Assembly: GCF_037975245.1 (NCBI RefSeq)
Contig: NC_092568.1
Span: 33,202,501 to 33,266,500 of the forward strand
Source of the DNA: Apostichopus japonicus
Taxonomy: Eukaryota; Echinodermata; Holothuroidea; Aspidochirotida; Stichopodidae
DNA: 64,000 bases
Reading direction: 5' to 3'
The notes under the pieces were generated by a model. It saw only the letters and a program-made list of their open reading frames with translations, ran no database searches and had not been told where the DNA came from. This document shows, piece by piece, positions 19,201-34,000 of the stretch. Positions within the stretch are counted from its first letter, which is position 1. The number at the start of each line of letters is the position of its first letter. The translations under genes and the position numbers were made by a program.

Positions 19201-22200
19201 GTATATACAGCGCGTTTAGAGATGTCCGTATCGGGTTAAAACTTTAAGGCAATTTTTGGTCAAGAAATCATTTTTGTTACCGAAAGTAGATGTATACCAC
19301 GTAAAAGAGGAACCATTCTACTTTAGTGTGGCGCTAACCGGACATGCCAGTAGACTACATAACTAAAGTTAATCGATTTTGAAAAATAAAATAATTTTTT
19401 GGATCATTACACATTACGTATATACAGCGCGTTTAGAGATGTCCGTATCGGGGTTAAAACTTTAAGGCAATTTTTGGTCAAGAAATCATTTTTGTTACCG
19501 ATAGTAGAGGTATATCACGTGAAAGATGAACCTGTCTACTTTAATGTGGTGCTAACCGGACATGCCAGTAGGCTCCATAACTAAAGTTAAACGATTTTGA
19601 AAAAATAAAAATTAACCATTTTTCTGATCATTACACACTACGTATATACAGCGCGTTTAGAGATGTCCGTATCGGGGTTAAAACTTTAAGGCAATTTTTG
19701 GTCAAGAAATCATTTTTGTTACCGATAGTATAGACATACCACGTGAAAGAGGAACCTTTCTACTTTAATGTGATGCTAACCGGACATGCCAGTAGGCTCC
19801 ATAACTAAAGTTAATCGATTTTGAAGAAAAAATAAAAATTAACCATTTTTCTGATCATTACACACTACGTATATACAGCGCGTTTAGAGATGTCCGTATC
19901 GGGTTAAAACTTTAAGGCAATTTTTGGTCAAGAAATCATTTTTGTTACCGAAAGTAGATGTATACCACGTAAAAGAGGAACCATTCTACTTTAATGTGGC
20001 GCTAACCGGACATGCCAGTAGACTACATAACTAAAGTTAATCGATTTTGAAAAATAAAATAATTTTTTGGATCATTACACATTACGTATATACAGCGCGT
20101 TTAGAGATGTCCGTATCGGGTTAAAACTTTAAGGCAATTTTTGGTCAAGAAATCATTTTTGTTACCGAAAGTAGATGTATACCACGTAAAAGAGGAACCA
20201 TTCTACTTTAGTGTGGCGCTAACCGGACATGCCAGTAGACTACATAACTAAAGTTAATCGATTTTGAAAAATAAAATAATTTTTTGGATCATTACACATT
20301 ACGTATATACAGCGCGTTTAGAGATGTCCGTATCGGGGTTAAAACTTTAAGGCAATTTTTGGTCAAGAAATCATTTTTGTTACCGATAGTATAGACATAC
20401 CACGTGAAAGAGGAACCTTTCTACTTTAATGTGATGCTAACCGGACATGCCAGTAGGCTCCATAACTAAAGTTAATCGATTTTGAAGAAAAAATAAAAAT
20501 TAACCATTTTTCTGATCATTACACATTACGTATATACAGCGCGTTTAGAGATGTCCGTATCGGGGTTAAAACTTTAAGGCAATTTTTGGTCAAGAAATCA
20601 TTTTTGTTACCGATGGTAGAGGTATATCACGTGAAAGATGAACCTGTCTACTTTAATGTGGTGCTAACCGGACATGCCAGTAGGCTCCATAACTAAAGTT
20701 AATTGATTTTGAAGAAAAAAAATAAAAATTAACCATTTTTCTGATCATTACACATTACGTATATACAGCGCGTTTAGAGATGTCCGTATCGGGGTTAAAA
20801 CTTTAAGGCAATTTTTGGTCAAGAAATCATTTTTGTTACCGATAGTAGAGGCATACCACGTGAAAGAGGAACCTTTCTACTTTAATGTGATGCTAACCGG
20901 ACATGCCAGTAGGCTCCATAACTAAAGTTAATCGATTTTGAAAAAATAAAAATTAACCATTTTTCTGATCATTACACATTACGTATATACAGCGCGTTTA
21001 GAGATGTCCGTATCGGGGTTAAAACTTTAAGGCCATTTTTGGTCAAGAAATCATTTATGTTACCGATAGTAGAGGTATATCACGTGAAAGATGAACCTGT
21101 CTACTTTAATGTGGTGCTAACCGGACATGCCAGTAGGCTCCATAACTAAAGTTAATCGATTTTGAAGAAAAAATAAAAATTAACCATTTTTCTGATCATT
21201 ACACACTACGTATATACAGCGCGTTTAGAGATGTCCGTATCGGGGTTAAAACTTTAAGGCCATTTTTGGTCAAGAAATCATTTTTGTTACCGAAAGTAGA
21301 TGTATACCACGTAAAAGAGGAACCATTCTACTTTAATGTGGCGCTAACCGGACATGCCAGTAGACTACATAACTAAAGTTAATCGATTTTGAAAAATAAA
21401 ATAATTTTTTGGATCATTACACATTACGTATATACAGCGCGTTTAGAGATGTCCGTATCGGGGTTAAAACTTTAAGGCAATTTTTGATCAAGAAATCATT
21501 TTTGTTACCGATAGTAGAGGTATATCACGTGAAAGATGAACCTGTCTACTTTAATGTGGTGCTAACCGGACATGCCAGTAGGCTCCATAACTAAAGTTAA
21601 ACGATTTTGAAAAAATAAAAATTAACCATTTTTCTGATCATTACACACTACGTATATACAGCGCGTTTAGAGATGTCCGTATCGGGGTTAAAACTTTAAG
21701 GCAATTTTTGGTCAAGAAATCATTTTTGTTACCGATAGTAGAGACATACCATGTGAAAGAGGAACCTTTCTACTTTAATGTGATGCTAACCGGACATGCC
21801 AGTAGGCTCCATAACTAAAGTTAATCGATTTTGAAGAAAAAATAAAAATTAACCATTTTTCTGATCATTACACACTACGTATATACAGCGCGTTTAGAGA
21901 TGTCCGTATCGGGTTAAAACTTTAAGGCAATTTTTGGTCAAGAAATCATTTTTGTTACCGAAAGTAGATGTATACCACGTAAAAGAGGAACCATTCTACT
22001 TTAGTGTGGCGCTAACCGGACATGCCAGTAGACTACATAACTAAAGTTAATCGATTTTGAAAAATAAAATAATTTTTTGGATCATTACACATTACGTATA
22101 TACAGCGCGTTTAGAGATGTCCGTATCGGGGTTAAAACTTTAAGGCAATTTTTGGTCAAGAAATCATTTTTGTTACCGATAGTAGAGGTATATCACGTGA

Positions 22201-25200
22201 AAGATGAACCTGTCTACTTTAATGTGGTGCTAACCGGACATGCCAGTAGGCTCCATAACTAAAGTTAAACGATTTTGAAAAAATAAAAATTAACCATTTT
22301 TCTGATCATTACACACTACGTATATACAGCGCGTTTAGAGATGTCCGTATCGGGGTTAAAACTTTAAGGCAATTTTTGGTCAAGAAATCATTTTTGTTAC
22401 CGATAGTATAGACATACCACGTGATAGAAGAACCTTTCTACTTTAATGTGGTGCTAACCGGACATGCCACTAGGCTCCATAACTAAAGTTAATCGATTTT
22501 GAAAAAAATAAAAATTAACCATTTTTCTGATCATTACACATAACGTATATACGGCGCGTTTAGAGGTGTCCGTATCGGGGTTAAAACTTTAAGGCCATTT
22601 TTGGTCAAGAAATCATTTTTGTTACCGATAATAGACGTATACCACGTAAAAGATGAACCTGTCTACTTTAATGTGTTGCTAACCGGACATCCTAGTAGGC
22701 TCCATAACTAAAGTAAATCGATTTTGAAAAAAAATCATTTTTGGGATCATTACACATTCGATATACACCGCGTTTGGAGATGTCCGTATCGGGGTTAAAA
22801 CTTTAAGGTCACTTTTGGTCAAGAAATCATTTTTGTTACCGATAGTAGACGTATACCACGTGCATGAAAGAGGAACCTTTCTACTTTAATGTGATGCTAA
22901 CCGGACATGCCAGTAGGCTCCATAACTAAAGTTAATCGATTTTGAAGAAAAAATAAAAATTAACCATTTTTCTGATCATTACACACTACGTATATACAGC
23001 GCGTTTAGAGATGTCCGTATCGGGGTTAAAAATTTAAGGCAATTTTTGGTCAAGAAATCATTTTTGTTACCGATAGTAGAGGCATACCACGTAAAAGAGG
23101 AACCTTTCTACTTTAATGTGATGCTAACCGGACATGCCAGTAGGCTCCATAACTAAAGTTAATTGATTTTGAAGAAAAAAAATAATTTTTTGGATCATTA
23201 CACATTACGTATATACAGCGCGTTTAGAGATGTCCGTATCGGGGTTAAAACTTTAAGGCAATTTTTGGTCAAGAAATCATTTTTGTTACCGATGGTAGAG
23301 GTATATCACGTGAAAGATGAACCTGTCTACTTTAATGTGGTGCTAACCGGACATGCCAGTAGGCTCCATAACTAAAGTTAATTGATTTTGAAGAAAAAAA
23401 ATAAAAATTAACCATTTTTCTGATCATTACACATTACGTATATACAGCGCGTTTAGAGATGTCCGTATCGGGGTTAAAACTTTAAGGCAATTTTTGGTCA
23501 AGAAATCATTTTTGTTACCGATAGTAGAGGCATACCACGTGAAAGAGGAACCTTTCTACTTTAATGTGATGCTAACCGGACATGCCAGTAGGCTCCATAA
23601 CTAAAGTTAATCGATTTTGAAAAAAAATAAAAATTAACCATTTTTCTGATCATTACACATTACGTATATACAGCGCGTTTAGAGATGTCCGTATCGGGGT
23701 TAAAATTTTAAGGCAAATTTTGGTCAAGAAATCATTTTTGTTACCGATAGTAGAGGTATACCACGTGAAATATGAACCTGTCTACTTTAATGTGGTGCTA
23801 ACCGGACATGCCAGTAGGCTCCATAACTAAAGTTAATTGATTTTGAAGAAAAAAAAAAAAAATTAACCATTTTTCTGATCATTACACATTACGTATATAC
23901 AGCGCGTTTAGAGATGTCCGTATCGGGGTTAAAACTTTAAGGCAATTTTTGGTCAAGAAATCATTTTTGTTACCGATGGTAGAGGCATATCACGTGAAAG
24001 ATGAACCCTTCTACTTTAATGTGGCGCTAACCGGACATGCCAGTAGGCTCCATAACTAAAGTTAATCGATTTTGAAAAAATAAAAATTAACCATTTTTCT
24101 GATCATTACACATTACGTATATACAGCGCGTTTAGAGATGTCCGTATCGGGGTTAAAACTTTAAGGCCATTTTTGGTCAAGAAATCATTTTTGTTACCGA
24201 TAATAGACGTATACCACGTAAAAGATGAACCTGTCTACTTTAATGTGTTGCTAACCGGACATCCTAGTAGGCTCCATAACTAAAGTAAATCGATTTTGAA
24301 AAAAAATCATTTTTGGGATCATTACACATTCGATATACACCGCGTTTGGAGATGTCCGTATCGGGGTTAAAACTTTAAGGTCACTTTTGGTCAAGAAATC
24401 ATTTTTGTTACCGATAGTAGACGTATACCACGTGCATGAAAGAGGAACCTTTCTACTTTAATGTGGTGCTAACCGGACATGCCAGTAGGCTCCATAACTA
24501 AAGTTAATCGATTTTGAAAAAAATAAAAATTAACCATTTTTCTGATCATTACACATTACGTATATACAGCGCGTTTAGAGATGCCCGTATCGGGGTTAAA
24601 ACTTTAAGGTCACTTTTGGTCAAGAAATCATTTTTGTTACCGATAGTAGACGTATACCACGTAAAAGATGAACCTGTCTACTTTAATGTGGTGCTAACCG
24701 GACATGCCAGTAGGCTCCATAACTAAAGTTAATCGATTTTGAAAAAAATAAAAATTAACCATTTTTCTGATCATTACACACTACGTATATACAGCGCGTT
24801 TAGAGATGTCTGAATCGGGGTTAAAATTTTAAGGCAATTTTTGGTCAAGAAAACATTTTTGTTACCGATAGTAGACGTATACCATGTGAAAGATGAACCT
24901 GTCTACTTTAATGTGGTGCTAACCGGACATGCCAGTAGGCTCCATAACTAAAGTTAATCGATTTTGAAGAAAAAAAATATTAACCATTTTTCTGATCATT
25001 ACACACTACGTATATACAGCGCGTTTAGAGATGTCTGAATCGGGGTTAAAATTTTAAGGCAATTTTTGGTCAAGAAAACATTTTTGTTACCGATAGTAGA
25101 CGTATACCATGTGAAAGATGAACCTGTCTACTTTAATGTGGTGCTAACCGGACATGCCAGTAGGCTCCATAACTAAAGTTAATCGATTTTGGAGAAAAAA

Positions 25201-28200
25201 AATCATTTTTCTGATCATTACACACTACGTATATACAGCGCGTTTAGAGATGTCCGTATCGGGGTTAAAACTTTAAGACCACTTTTGGTCAAGAAATCAT
25301 TTTTGTTACCGATAGTAGACGTATACCACGTGAAAGAGGAACCTTTCTACTTTAATGTGGTGCTAACCGGACATCCTAGTAGGCTCCATAACTAAAGTAA
25401 ATCGATTTTGAAAAAAAAAAAAAATTATCCATTTTTCTGATCATTACACATTACGTATATACAGCGCGTTTAGAGATGTCCGAATCGGGGTTAAAACTTT
25501 AAATTCACTTTTGGTCAAGAAATCATTTTTGTTACCGATAGTAGAGGTATACCGCGTAAAAGATGAACCTGTCTTATTTAATGTGTTGCTAACCGGACAT
25601 CCTAATAGGCTCCATAACTAAAGTTAATCGATTTTGGAAAAAATCATTTTTGGGATCATTACACATTCGATATACACCGCGTTTGGAGATGTCCGTATCG
25701 GGGTTAAAACTTTAAGGTCACTTTTGGTCAAGAAATCATTTTTGTTACCGATAGTAGACGTATACCACGTGCATGAAAGAGGAACCTTTCTACTTTAATG
25801 TGGTGCTAACCGGACATGCCAGTAGGCTCCATAACTAAAGTTAATCGATTTTAGGAAAAAAAATAAAAATTATCCATTTTTCTGATCATTACACATTACG
25901 TATATACAGCGCGTTTAGAGATGTCCGAATCGGGGTTAAAACTTTAAGGTCACTTTTGGTCAAGAAATCATTTTTGTTACCGATAGTAGACGTATACCAC
26001 GTAAAAGATGAACCTGTCTACTTTAATGTGGTGCTAACCGGACATGCCAGTAGGCTCCATAACTAAAGTTAATCGATTTTGAAAAAAATAAAAATTAACC
26101 ATTTTTCTGATCATTACACACTACGTATATACAGCGCGTTTAGAGATGTCTGAATCGGGGTTAAAATTTTAAGGCAATTTTTGGTCAAGAAAACATTTTT
26201 GTTACCGATAGTAGACGTATACCATGTGAAAGATGAACCTGTCTACTTTAATGTGGTGCTAACCGGACATGCCAGTAGGCTCCATAACTAAAGTTAATCG
26301 ATTTTGAAAAAAATAAAAATTAACCATTTTTCTGATCATTACAAACTACGTATATACAGCGCGTTTAGAGATGTCTGAATCGGGGTTAAAATTTTAAGGC
26401 AATTTTTGGTCAAGAAAACATTTTTGTTACCGATAGTAGACGTATACCATGTGAAAGATGAACCTGTCTACTTTAATGTGGTGCTAACCGGACATGCCAG
26501 TAGGCTCCATAACTAAAGTTAATCGATTTTGGAGAAAAAAAATCATTTTTCTGATCATTACACATTACGTATATACAGCGCGTTTAGAGATGTCCGTATC
26601 GGGGTTAAAACTTTAAGACCACTTTTGGTCAAGAAATCATTTTTGTTACCGATAGTAGAGGTATACCACGTGAAAGAGGAACCTTTCTACTTTAATGTGG
26701 TGCTAACCGGACATCCTAGTAGGCTCCATAACTAAAGTAAATCGATTTTGAAAAAAAAAAAAATTATCCATTTTTCTGATCATTACACATTACGTATATA
26801 CAGCGCGTTTAGAGATGTCCGAATCGGGGTTAAAACTTTAAATTCACTTTTGGTCAAGAAATCATTTTTGTTACCGATAGTAGAGGTATACCGCGTAAAA
26901 GATGAACCTGTCTTATTTAATGTGTTGCTAACCGGACATCCTAATAGGCTCCATAACTAAAGTTAATCGATTTTGGAAAAAAAAAAATCATTTTTGGGAT
27001 CATTACACATTCGATATACAGCGCGTTTAGAGATGTCGTATCGGGGTTAAAACTTTAAGGTCACTTTTGGTCAAGAAATCATTTTTGTTACCGATAGTAG
27101 AGGTATACCACGTGAAAGAGGAACCTTTCTACTTTAATGTGGTGCTAACCGGACATGCCAGTAGGCTCCATAACTAAAGTTAATCGATTTTGAAAAAAAA
27201 AAATTAACCATTTTTCTGATCATTACACATAACGTATATACAGCGCGTTTAGTGATGTCCGTATCGGGGTTAAAACTTTAAGGCCACTTTTGGTCAAGAA
27301 ATCATTTTTGTTACCGATAGTAGAGGTATACCACGTGAAAGAGGAACCTGTCTACTTTGATATGGTGCTAACCGGACATCCTAGTAGGCTCCATAACTAA
27401 AGTTAATCGATTTTGAAAAAAATAAAAATTAACCATTTTTCTGATCATTACACATTACGTATATACAGCGCGTTTAGAGATGTCCGAATCGGGGTTAAAA
27501 CTTTAAGGTCACTTTTGGTCAAGAAATCATTTTTGTTACCGATAGTAGACGTATACCACGTAAAAGATGAACCTGTCTACTTTAATGTGTTGCTAACCGG
27601 ACATCCTAGTAGGCTCCATAACTAAAGTTAATCGATTTTGAAAAAAAATCATTTTTGGGATCATTACACATTCGATATACACCGCGTTAAGAGATGTCCG
27701 TATCGGGGTTAAAACTTTAAGGTCAATTTTGGTCAAGAAATCATTTTTGTTACCGATAGTAGACGTATACCACGTGCATGAAAGAGGAACCTTTCTACTT
27801 TAATGTGGTGCTAACCGGACATCCTAGTAGGCTCCATAACTAAAGTTAATCGATTTTGAAAAAAAATAAAAATTAACCATTTTTCTGATCATTACACACT
27901 ACGTATATACAGCGCGTTTAGAGATGTCCGTATCGGGGTTAAAACTTTAAGACCACTTTTGGTCAAGAAATCATTTTTGTTACCGATAGTAGAGGTATAC
28001 CACGTGAAAGAGGAACCTTTCTACTTTAATGTGGTGCTAACCGGACATCCTAGTAGGCTCCATAACTAAAGTTAATCGATTTTGGAAAAAAAATAAAAAT
28101 TATCCATTTTTCTGATCATTACACATTACGTATATACAGCGCGTTTAGAGATGTCCGAATCGGGGTTAAAACTTTAAGGTCACTTTTGGTCAAGAAATCA

Positions 28201-29650
28201 TTTTTGTTTCCGATAGTAGACGTATACCACGTAAAAGATGAACCTGTCTACTTTAATGTGGTGCTAACCGGACATGCCAGTAGGCTCCATAACTAAAGTT
28301 AATCGATTTTGAAAAAAATAAAAATTAACCATTTTTCTGATCATTACACACTACGTATATACAGCGCGTTTAGAGATGTCTGAATCGGGGTTAAAATTTT
28401 AAGGCAATTTTTGGTCAAGAAAACATTTTTGTTACCGATAGTAGACGTATACCATGTGAAAGATGAACCTGTCTACTTTAATGTGGTGCTAACCGGACAT
28501 GCCAGTAGGCTCCATAACTAAAGTTAATCGATTTTGAAAAAAAATAAAAATTAACCATTTTTCTGATCATTACACACTACGTATATACAGCGCGTTTAGA
28601 GATGTCTGAATCGGGGTTAAAATTTTAAGGCAATTTTTGGTCAAGAAAACATTTTTGTTACCGATAGTAGACGTATACCATGTGAAAGATGAACCTGTCT
28701 ACTTTAATGTGGTGCTAACCGGACATGCCAGTAGGCTCCATAACTAAAGTTAATCGATTTTGGAGAAAAAAAATCATTTTTTGGATCATTACACATTAGA
28801 TATACAGCGCGTTTAGAGATGCCCGTATCGGGGTTAAAACTTTAAAGTCACTTTTGGTCAAGAAATCATTTTTGTTACCGATAGTAGAGGTATACCACGT
28901 GAAAGAGGAACCTTTCTACTTTAATGTGGTGCTAACCGGACATCCTAGTAGGTTCCATAACTAAAGTTAATCGATTTTGAAAAAAAATAAAAATTGACCA
29001 TTTTTCTGATCATTACACACTACGTATATACAGCGCGTTTAGAGATGTCCGTATCGGGGTTAAAACTTTAAGACCACTTTTGGTCAAGAAATCATTTTTG
29101 TTACCGATAGTAGAGGTATACCGCGTAAAAGATGAACCTGTCTTATTTAATGTGTTGCTAACCGGACATCCTAATAGGCTCCATAACTAAAGTTAATCGA
29201 TTTTGGAAAAAAAAATCATTTTTGGGATCATTACACATTCGATATACAGCGCGTTTAGAGATGTCCGTATCGGGGTTAAAACTTTAAGGTCACTTTTGGT
29301 CAAGAAATCATTTTTGTTACCGATAGTAGACGTATACCACGTGAAAGAGGAACCTTTCTACTTTAATGTGGTGCTAACCGGACATGCCAGTAGGCTCCAT
29401 AACTAAAGTTAATCGATTTTGAAAAAAATAAAAATTAACCATTTTTCTGATCATTACACATAACGTATATACAGCGCGTTTAGAGATGCCCGTATCGGGG
29501 TTAAAACTTTAAAGTCACTTTTGGTCAAGAAATCATTTTTGTTACCGATAGTAGAGGTATACCACGTGAAAGATGAACCTGTCTACTTTAATGTGGTGCT
29601 AACCAGACATGCCAGTAGGCTCCATAACTATAATTAATTGATTTTGAAGA
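19201..29650 (+). repeat. Main satellite array, forward, with higher-order structure
   Basis: About 47 monomers of roughly 222 bp with the landmarks GTATATACAGCGCGTTTAG, GTCAAGAAATCATTTTTG, GCTAACCGGACATGCCAG and CTAAAGTTAATCGATTTTG. The left part (about 19.2-22.4 kb) repeats a three-monomer block of about 668-670 bp. For example, the same monomer type recurs near 19399, 21409 and 22077. The right part (about 24.8-28.8 kb) uses other types, including paired monomers with GTCTGAATCGGGGTTAAAAT near 24808, 26148 and 28378, spaced by about 6 and 10 monomers. A variant with an extra GCAT (CACGTGCATGAAAG) recurs near 22860, 24430, 25768 and 27772. Open frames of about 61-70 codons starting at TTGGATCATTAC or upstream of it are products of the repeat; I see no evidence that they are genes. 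Confidence 0.97.
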
Positions 29651-29960
29651 AGAAGAAAAATTATCAATATTTTAAAACGTTTACTCCACTTTTGGTAAAA
29701 AAAAATCGGCTTTGTTACCGATAGTAGGTATTACACGTGAAAGAAGAAATTGTTTTCTCTGATTTGATGCTAGCCGGACCTCCTAACTAGGTCGATAACT
29801 CAAATTAACCGATTTTGAAATAATAATACGTTTGGATCATAACACATTACCGCGCGTTACCAACTAATTTTCCTATTTGCATCCCACTCCTGTTAGGATC
29901 GAACGGTTTTTAGCCATCGAATTTCAATAAATCAAAGTGTTACTGGCTGTTTTTTCATAC
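29651..29960 (+). repeat. Degenerate satellite edge
   Basis: Monomer landmarks persist with many changes (TTGTTACCGATAGTAGGTATTACACG, split by indels; GCTAGCCGGACCTCCTAACTAGG). A last trace is CATACCACGTGTAAGAGGAA near 29957. Divergence rises outward from the array, as expected at an edge no longer homogenised. Confidence 0.75.
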
Positions 29961-30679
29961 CACGTGTAAGAGGAATAACATAACATCGTCATTGTACCCC
30001 TCTTGACTGTTGCATATTCTCATAAATTAATTGTTTAGACATTTGAAAAAAAAGGGAAAAAATGGTATAAAAATTGCCGCAATTTACGCCTTCTCCACAA
30101 GATTTGGTAGGATCACAAGTTTCAGTTCAATATGGATGCAGAAATCGTCCACCATTAAATTCCAGAACTATATCAAATGAAAGAGCAACATCTTATCTCT
30201 CATATGGTGCAATTATTAGCATTTTACAGTATGCATAGCGTTAATTATTATCGCTTTAAAACAGGTACGAAAAAGTAGCAGTCTTGTTATTGTCCCCTAA
30301 TTTAGGCTGCCCTTAATGGCTGCTGGGGATCCACTTTCCCGCCACAGCGTACCCAGCGCTCGTCACAGTGTACAAACATCAGTGGCCAACGGCGTGTAAC
30401 GTTGATGTATGTACACTATTGGCTGCTGTTAGTGGCTGCTCTTAGTGGCTGCTACGTTCAAACAGGTTGTTGTTGTTGATCAATCTTTAAAAACTGAACC
30501 TTACCAAATTCATATATGAGAAATATTCGCCGCGTTTTAGCAATATGCTAGAACCTCTTGACTAAAGCTAGTGCTCAATGCTCCCAAACACAGAACTTTG
30601 TAAACTAAATTTCTGTGCTCCCGAATCGCCATGGATACGTTGGAATATGACAACCTACAGCAGCTACAAAGTGGAATAA
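29961..30679. other. Intergenic, no gene seen
   Basis: AT-rich sequence without a credible ORF. It contains a few short direct repeats of TTAGTGGCTGCT around 30300-30460. Confidence 0.5.
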
Positions 30680-31072
30680 ATGCCACCTCGATAAGGCTTC
30701 TAAAGGGTGTGAAGACTCGCGCAAAAGGAAACATCTAATGCCGGTAATCTGACCTAGTTTCAAATGAGGTGTAACAGAAGTGTTAGACACCACCATCGAT
30801 CCCAGAAAATACGCACACAGCTTGCTACCTTCGGTAATTAGACACTAGTGTACAGTCAGTACATACAGCTGCGGTCAATACCCACAGCACAGTGTATGAA
30901 CGATACAGCGATGGACATCTCAGGTCTAGATAAAAGATAACAAGGTATCACGTTTCATTACTGTCTGCATTTTGTAGCGACAAGCAGAAAACTTCACTTG
31001 CAAGCAATGGAAAGTTAACTTTTTCAGATCGCGGCACGTGGTTTGGGGCAAGTCTTCAATGCCTTAAAGGTG
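30680..31072. repeat. Dispersed repeat, copy 1
   Basis: Shares long blocks with 51222-51600 in the same orientation, for example GACACCACCATCGATCCCAG, CACGTTTCATTACTGTCTGC and GTAGCGACAAG followed by AAAACTTCACTTGCAAGCAA. This is an old interspersed repeat of unknown family. No inverted ends or coding capacity are seen. Confidence 0.85.
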
Positions 31073-34000
31073 TTACTCCTACCTGATTTTACTGACTGCT
31101 TGTCAATTCAAGTTCAAACCCATCAGTATAATCCCTAAATTACATCAATCTGTCCAATCCCGCCCCCCCCCCCCCGCCCCTATCTTGCTGTATTACGGAT
31201 AATTTAGTCACTTTAATCTCTGTATCATATTTTCTCTTTCCATGGAAAAACAACGAAAGAAACAGTAAAATTCAACGTGTTTTGTCACGATAAAAAGTAG
31301 AAAGTTCACGAACAACGTAGTCGGCTCATTTTTTTTTTATAGCTTCCTATACCGCCACTGCTCTGGCATTTTGGACCCTATTGGATAAAGTGACATAACC
31401 AAACCAAAATTTATATAAAAATATCAAGAATATGATTTTTACACAGTGGTCCCAAATAGTCTAGTAACTACACTATCCATATATATCTATCAGATTTGGG
31501 AATGTTTAAGTTTGTTATTCTTAACTAAGTATATCACATTTCTTGACATTTCTAGTCACTACAGGGGCTGCTTTGCCGGATTGTGCGGTAAAATCGTGAA
31601 TATGTTGTTCTTTCACTAATTAACTTTGCCTTTTCATCACCTCCTTTCTTTTCACAGTACAGTATACTCTTTCCATTTTGAAGCAGTATTTTGTGTAAAT
31701 TTTCTTTCTTTGTTACAACATTGTATCGGTTGTGTGGTAGCTTATCAAATAATTATGTTGTTTGTAGTTTATAGCAGTTCATTGTTGACCAAATTATGTG
31801 TTTTTTCTTTCGAAAAGAATCTCTTGGGGGTATGAGTGTGATGATAGACTATGTTAAGAACAATTTTGGGTCAAAACATTTTCAAAAATACTAACCGTAC
31901 TCAATACGTACACTGCTTGAGATTGTCAAAAACGTGTCATAGAACACAAAAGTGTAAACAAAGTGTTGATTCGAAGAAACCGAAAGCAAAAAATCGGACA
32001 AATTTATTTCCATTATAATTACTAGTCAGTATTCAATAGCTTATATATTAGTATATTTAGTATATTTAAGTATATTATTATGAATCGAATTTTACCAGAT
32101 AATATATGAGATTTCAAACAATTGTACATATGAATGGTTGGTTTACAAAGGATATTTCCAAACAGAATGACGAAAAGTACTGTTGATTTATCCAGGTAGA
32201 AACGTAACACTGCTAATTGATACAGTTCAAAAATGAAAACTTAAGGACCTTATAGATTTTCTTTATTTCATTTTATACATATTTAAAATAGATGAATCAT
32301 ATGCAAATAAATCAACAAAAGCAAAACCTTCAGAAAAAAAATCTAAAAAATGTTGTTTATATCAAGTTTGAGAAAGGATATCCTTCTCCAATATCTGGCA
32401 ATGACTTTGTAGATAAAGCCCACCCCCCTCCCCCTGTCCAAGTAAAAACAAAACACTTTCAGAAACGTATAACAAGCTAAATGCTTGGGACAATTTTTAG
32501 CACCTACATTAAAAGAGACCACCTTCAGCATCTATGTAACGACGCCAATGTAAGATTAACTTTCACTTCTGATGGTGGACGGTCCTGCCGCAATTAAACG
32601 AATAAATTAAACTGAATTTGAAATTAGGAGTAAAGCGCCACTGAAAATTTAGGTCTAAAACGTATGGCAAGAAAATAATGTATAACTTTTTGTCAATATA
32701 TCTTTTTAATACTTTGTTATCTCTCTTCCTTGTTTTTCTTCTTTTTTTTTTTTTTCCTTCTCCTTTTTTCTTTCTAAAGTTCTCTTTCTTGAAATGATGA
32801 GATATAAATGCTATGAAGATGTTAAGAGACTACTTCGCTTTATGAAGATAAAATGAGGCGAACATATTGAGTAAAATATTAAATTCATCAATATATATAT
32901 GCTACCCTTAATTTCACTTATTAAATATCTCGTCAACTCATATCCAATTATTTCTAAATCATTTCATAAATAGAACTAATATTCACTTCCCTGATACCAT
33001 CCCTTACAAGGGCATAGCAAGGTTGCTGAGATAGGGCCAATGGACAAGGTACTTCCGTGGAACCTCCGATTCTACACCACCTACCACACATCTCCCCCCC
33101 CCCCCACCCCTCCATCCTCTGGTCATGCTGAAATAGTGCCAAGGTATTTTGTATGCAGTACCAGCATCATGTAATGATTTAGGTTGCTGTGTTGGGCTCA
33201 GGAACCCAATATGCATAATGCAAGGAAACCATATTGTAAATTACCCTGGATGCCATTTTCCCTCTTTTGTCATGTGGTTGTTATTTACTTGGTCTCTCCG
33301 ATAAATTATTTCAGATAATTCAAACTACTCTAAAGATTTCTTCTAAATATGGCAGATACTATACTCTGTGTATTATTAACAATACAAATTCATTTTAATA
33401 CAAATCCAACATACTGAAGTAATTGTCAGTATGTTCCTTTTCAAGATATGACAATTCTTAACATTTAAATTGAGCAATTGTTTAGATATTGTTACTAACC
33501 TAAGCTAACCTGGTACTTAGTACAGATCTTGATATGAGTCTACTCCAACAGAAGCGAACCTACAACCAAGGCAACATGGCATAGCCAGGATGCTTAAAAC
33601 AGGGTAGGAGGGGTGGAATGGTGGGGGGTGGAGGGGGATCTAGAGGGGCACCAACTTCACATCTAGGGCAGTGTTTCTTAACTTTCCACATTTCATAAAG
33701 AACTTTCTAGCAAACTCCAATCCTTGAGGGTCAGACAGGATATATATCATTTTGATAATTCAGAAAATAGAAATGTTAATAGAATTTTTCATATTTGTGA
33801 AAATATTTACATATACATTGATTATTGAACACAGATTTCCTACTTTTGTCATATGACGCAAGTTACCCTGTCAAACATAATACTGTGTTGTAATTAAATT
33901 TCAATCATCATAATTCTGAGCAGCAGGTATCATTTCTCAATTTTGGCGATAAAATTTATTAAAGACAGCATTCCTATCATCTCATTGAGAAGGCTGCAAT

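Noticed and set aside
9241..29406. Recurrent open frames of 61-70 codons in the satellite monomers
   Set aside because: They repeat with the monomer, start at arbitrary codons, and differ exactly as the satellite variants differ. They are by-products of the repeat.
32010..32220. Minus-strand 62-codon ORF and similar short ORFs across 30-64 kb
   Set aside because: Length and composition are at background for AT-rich DNA, with no splice-site support or domain.
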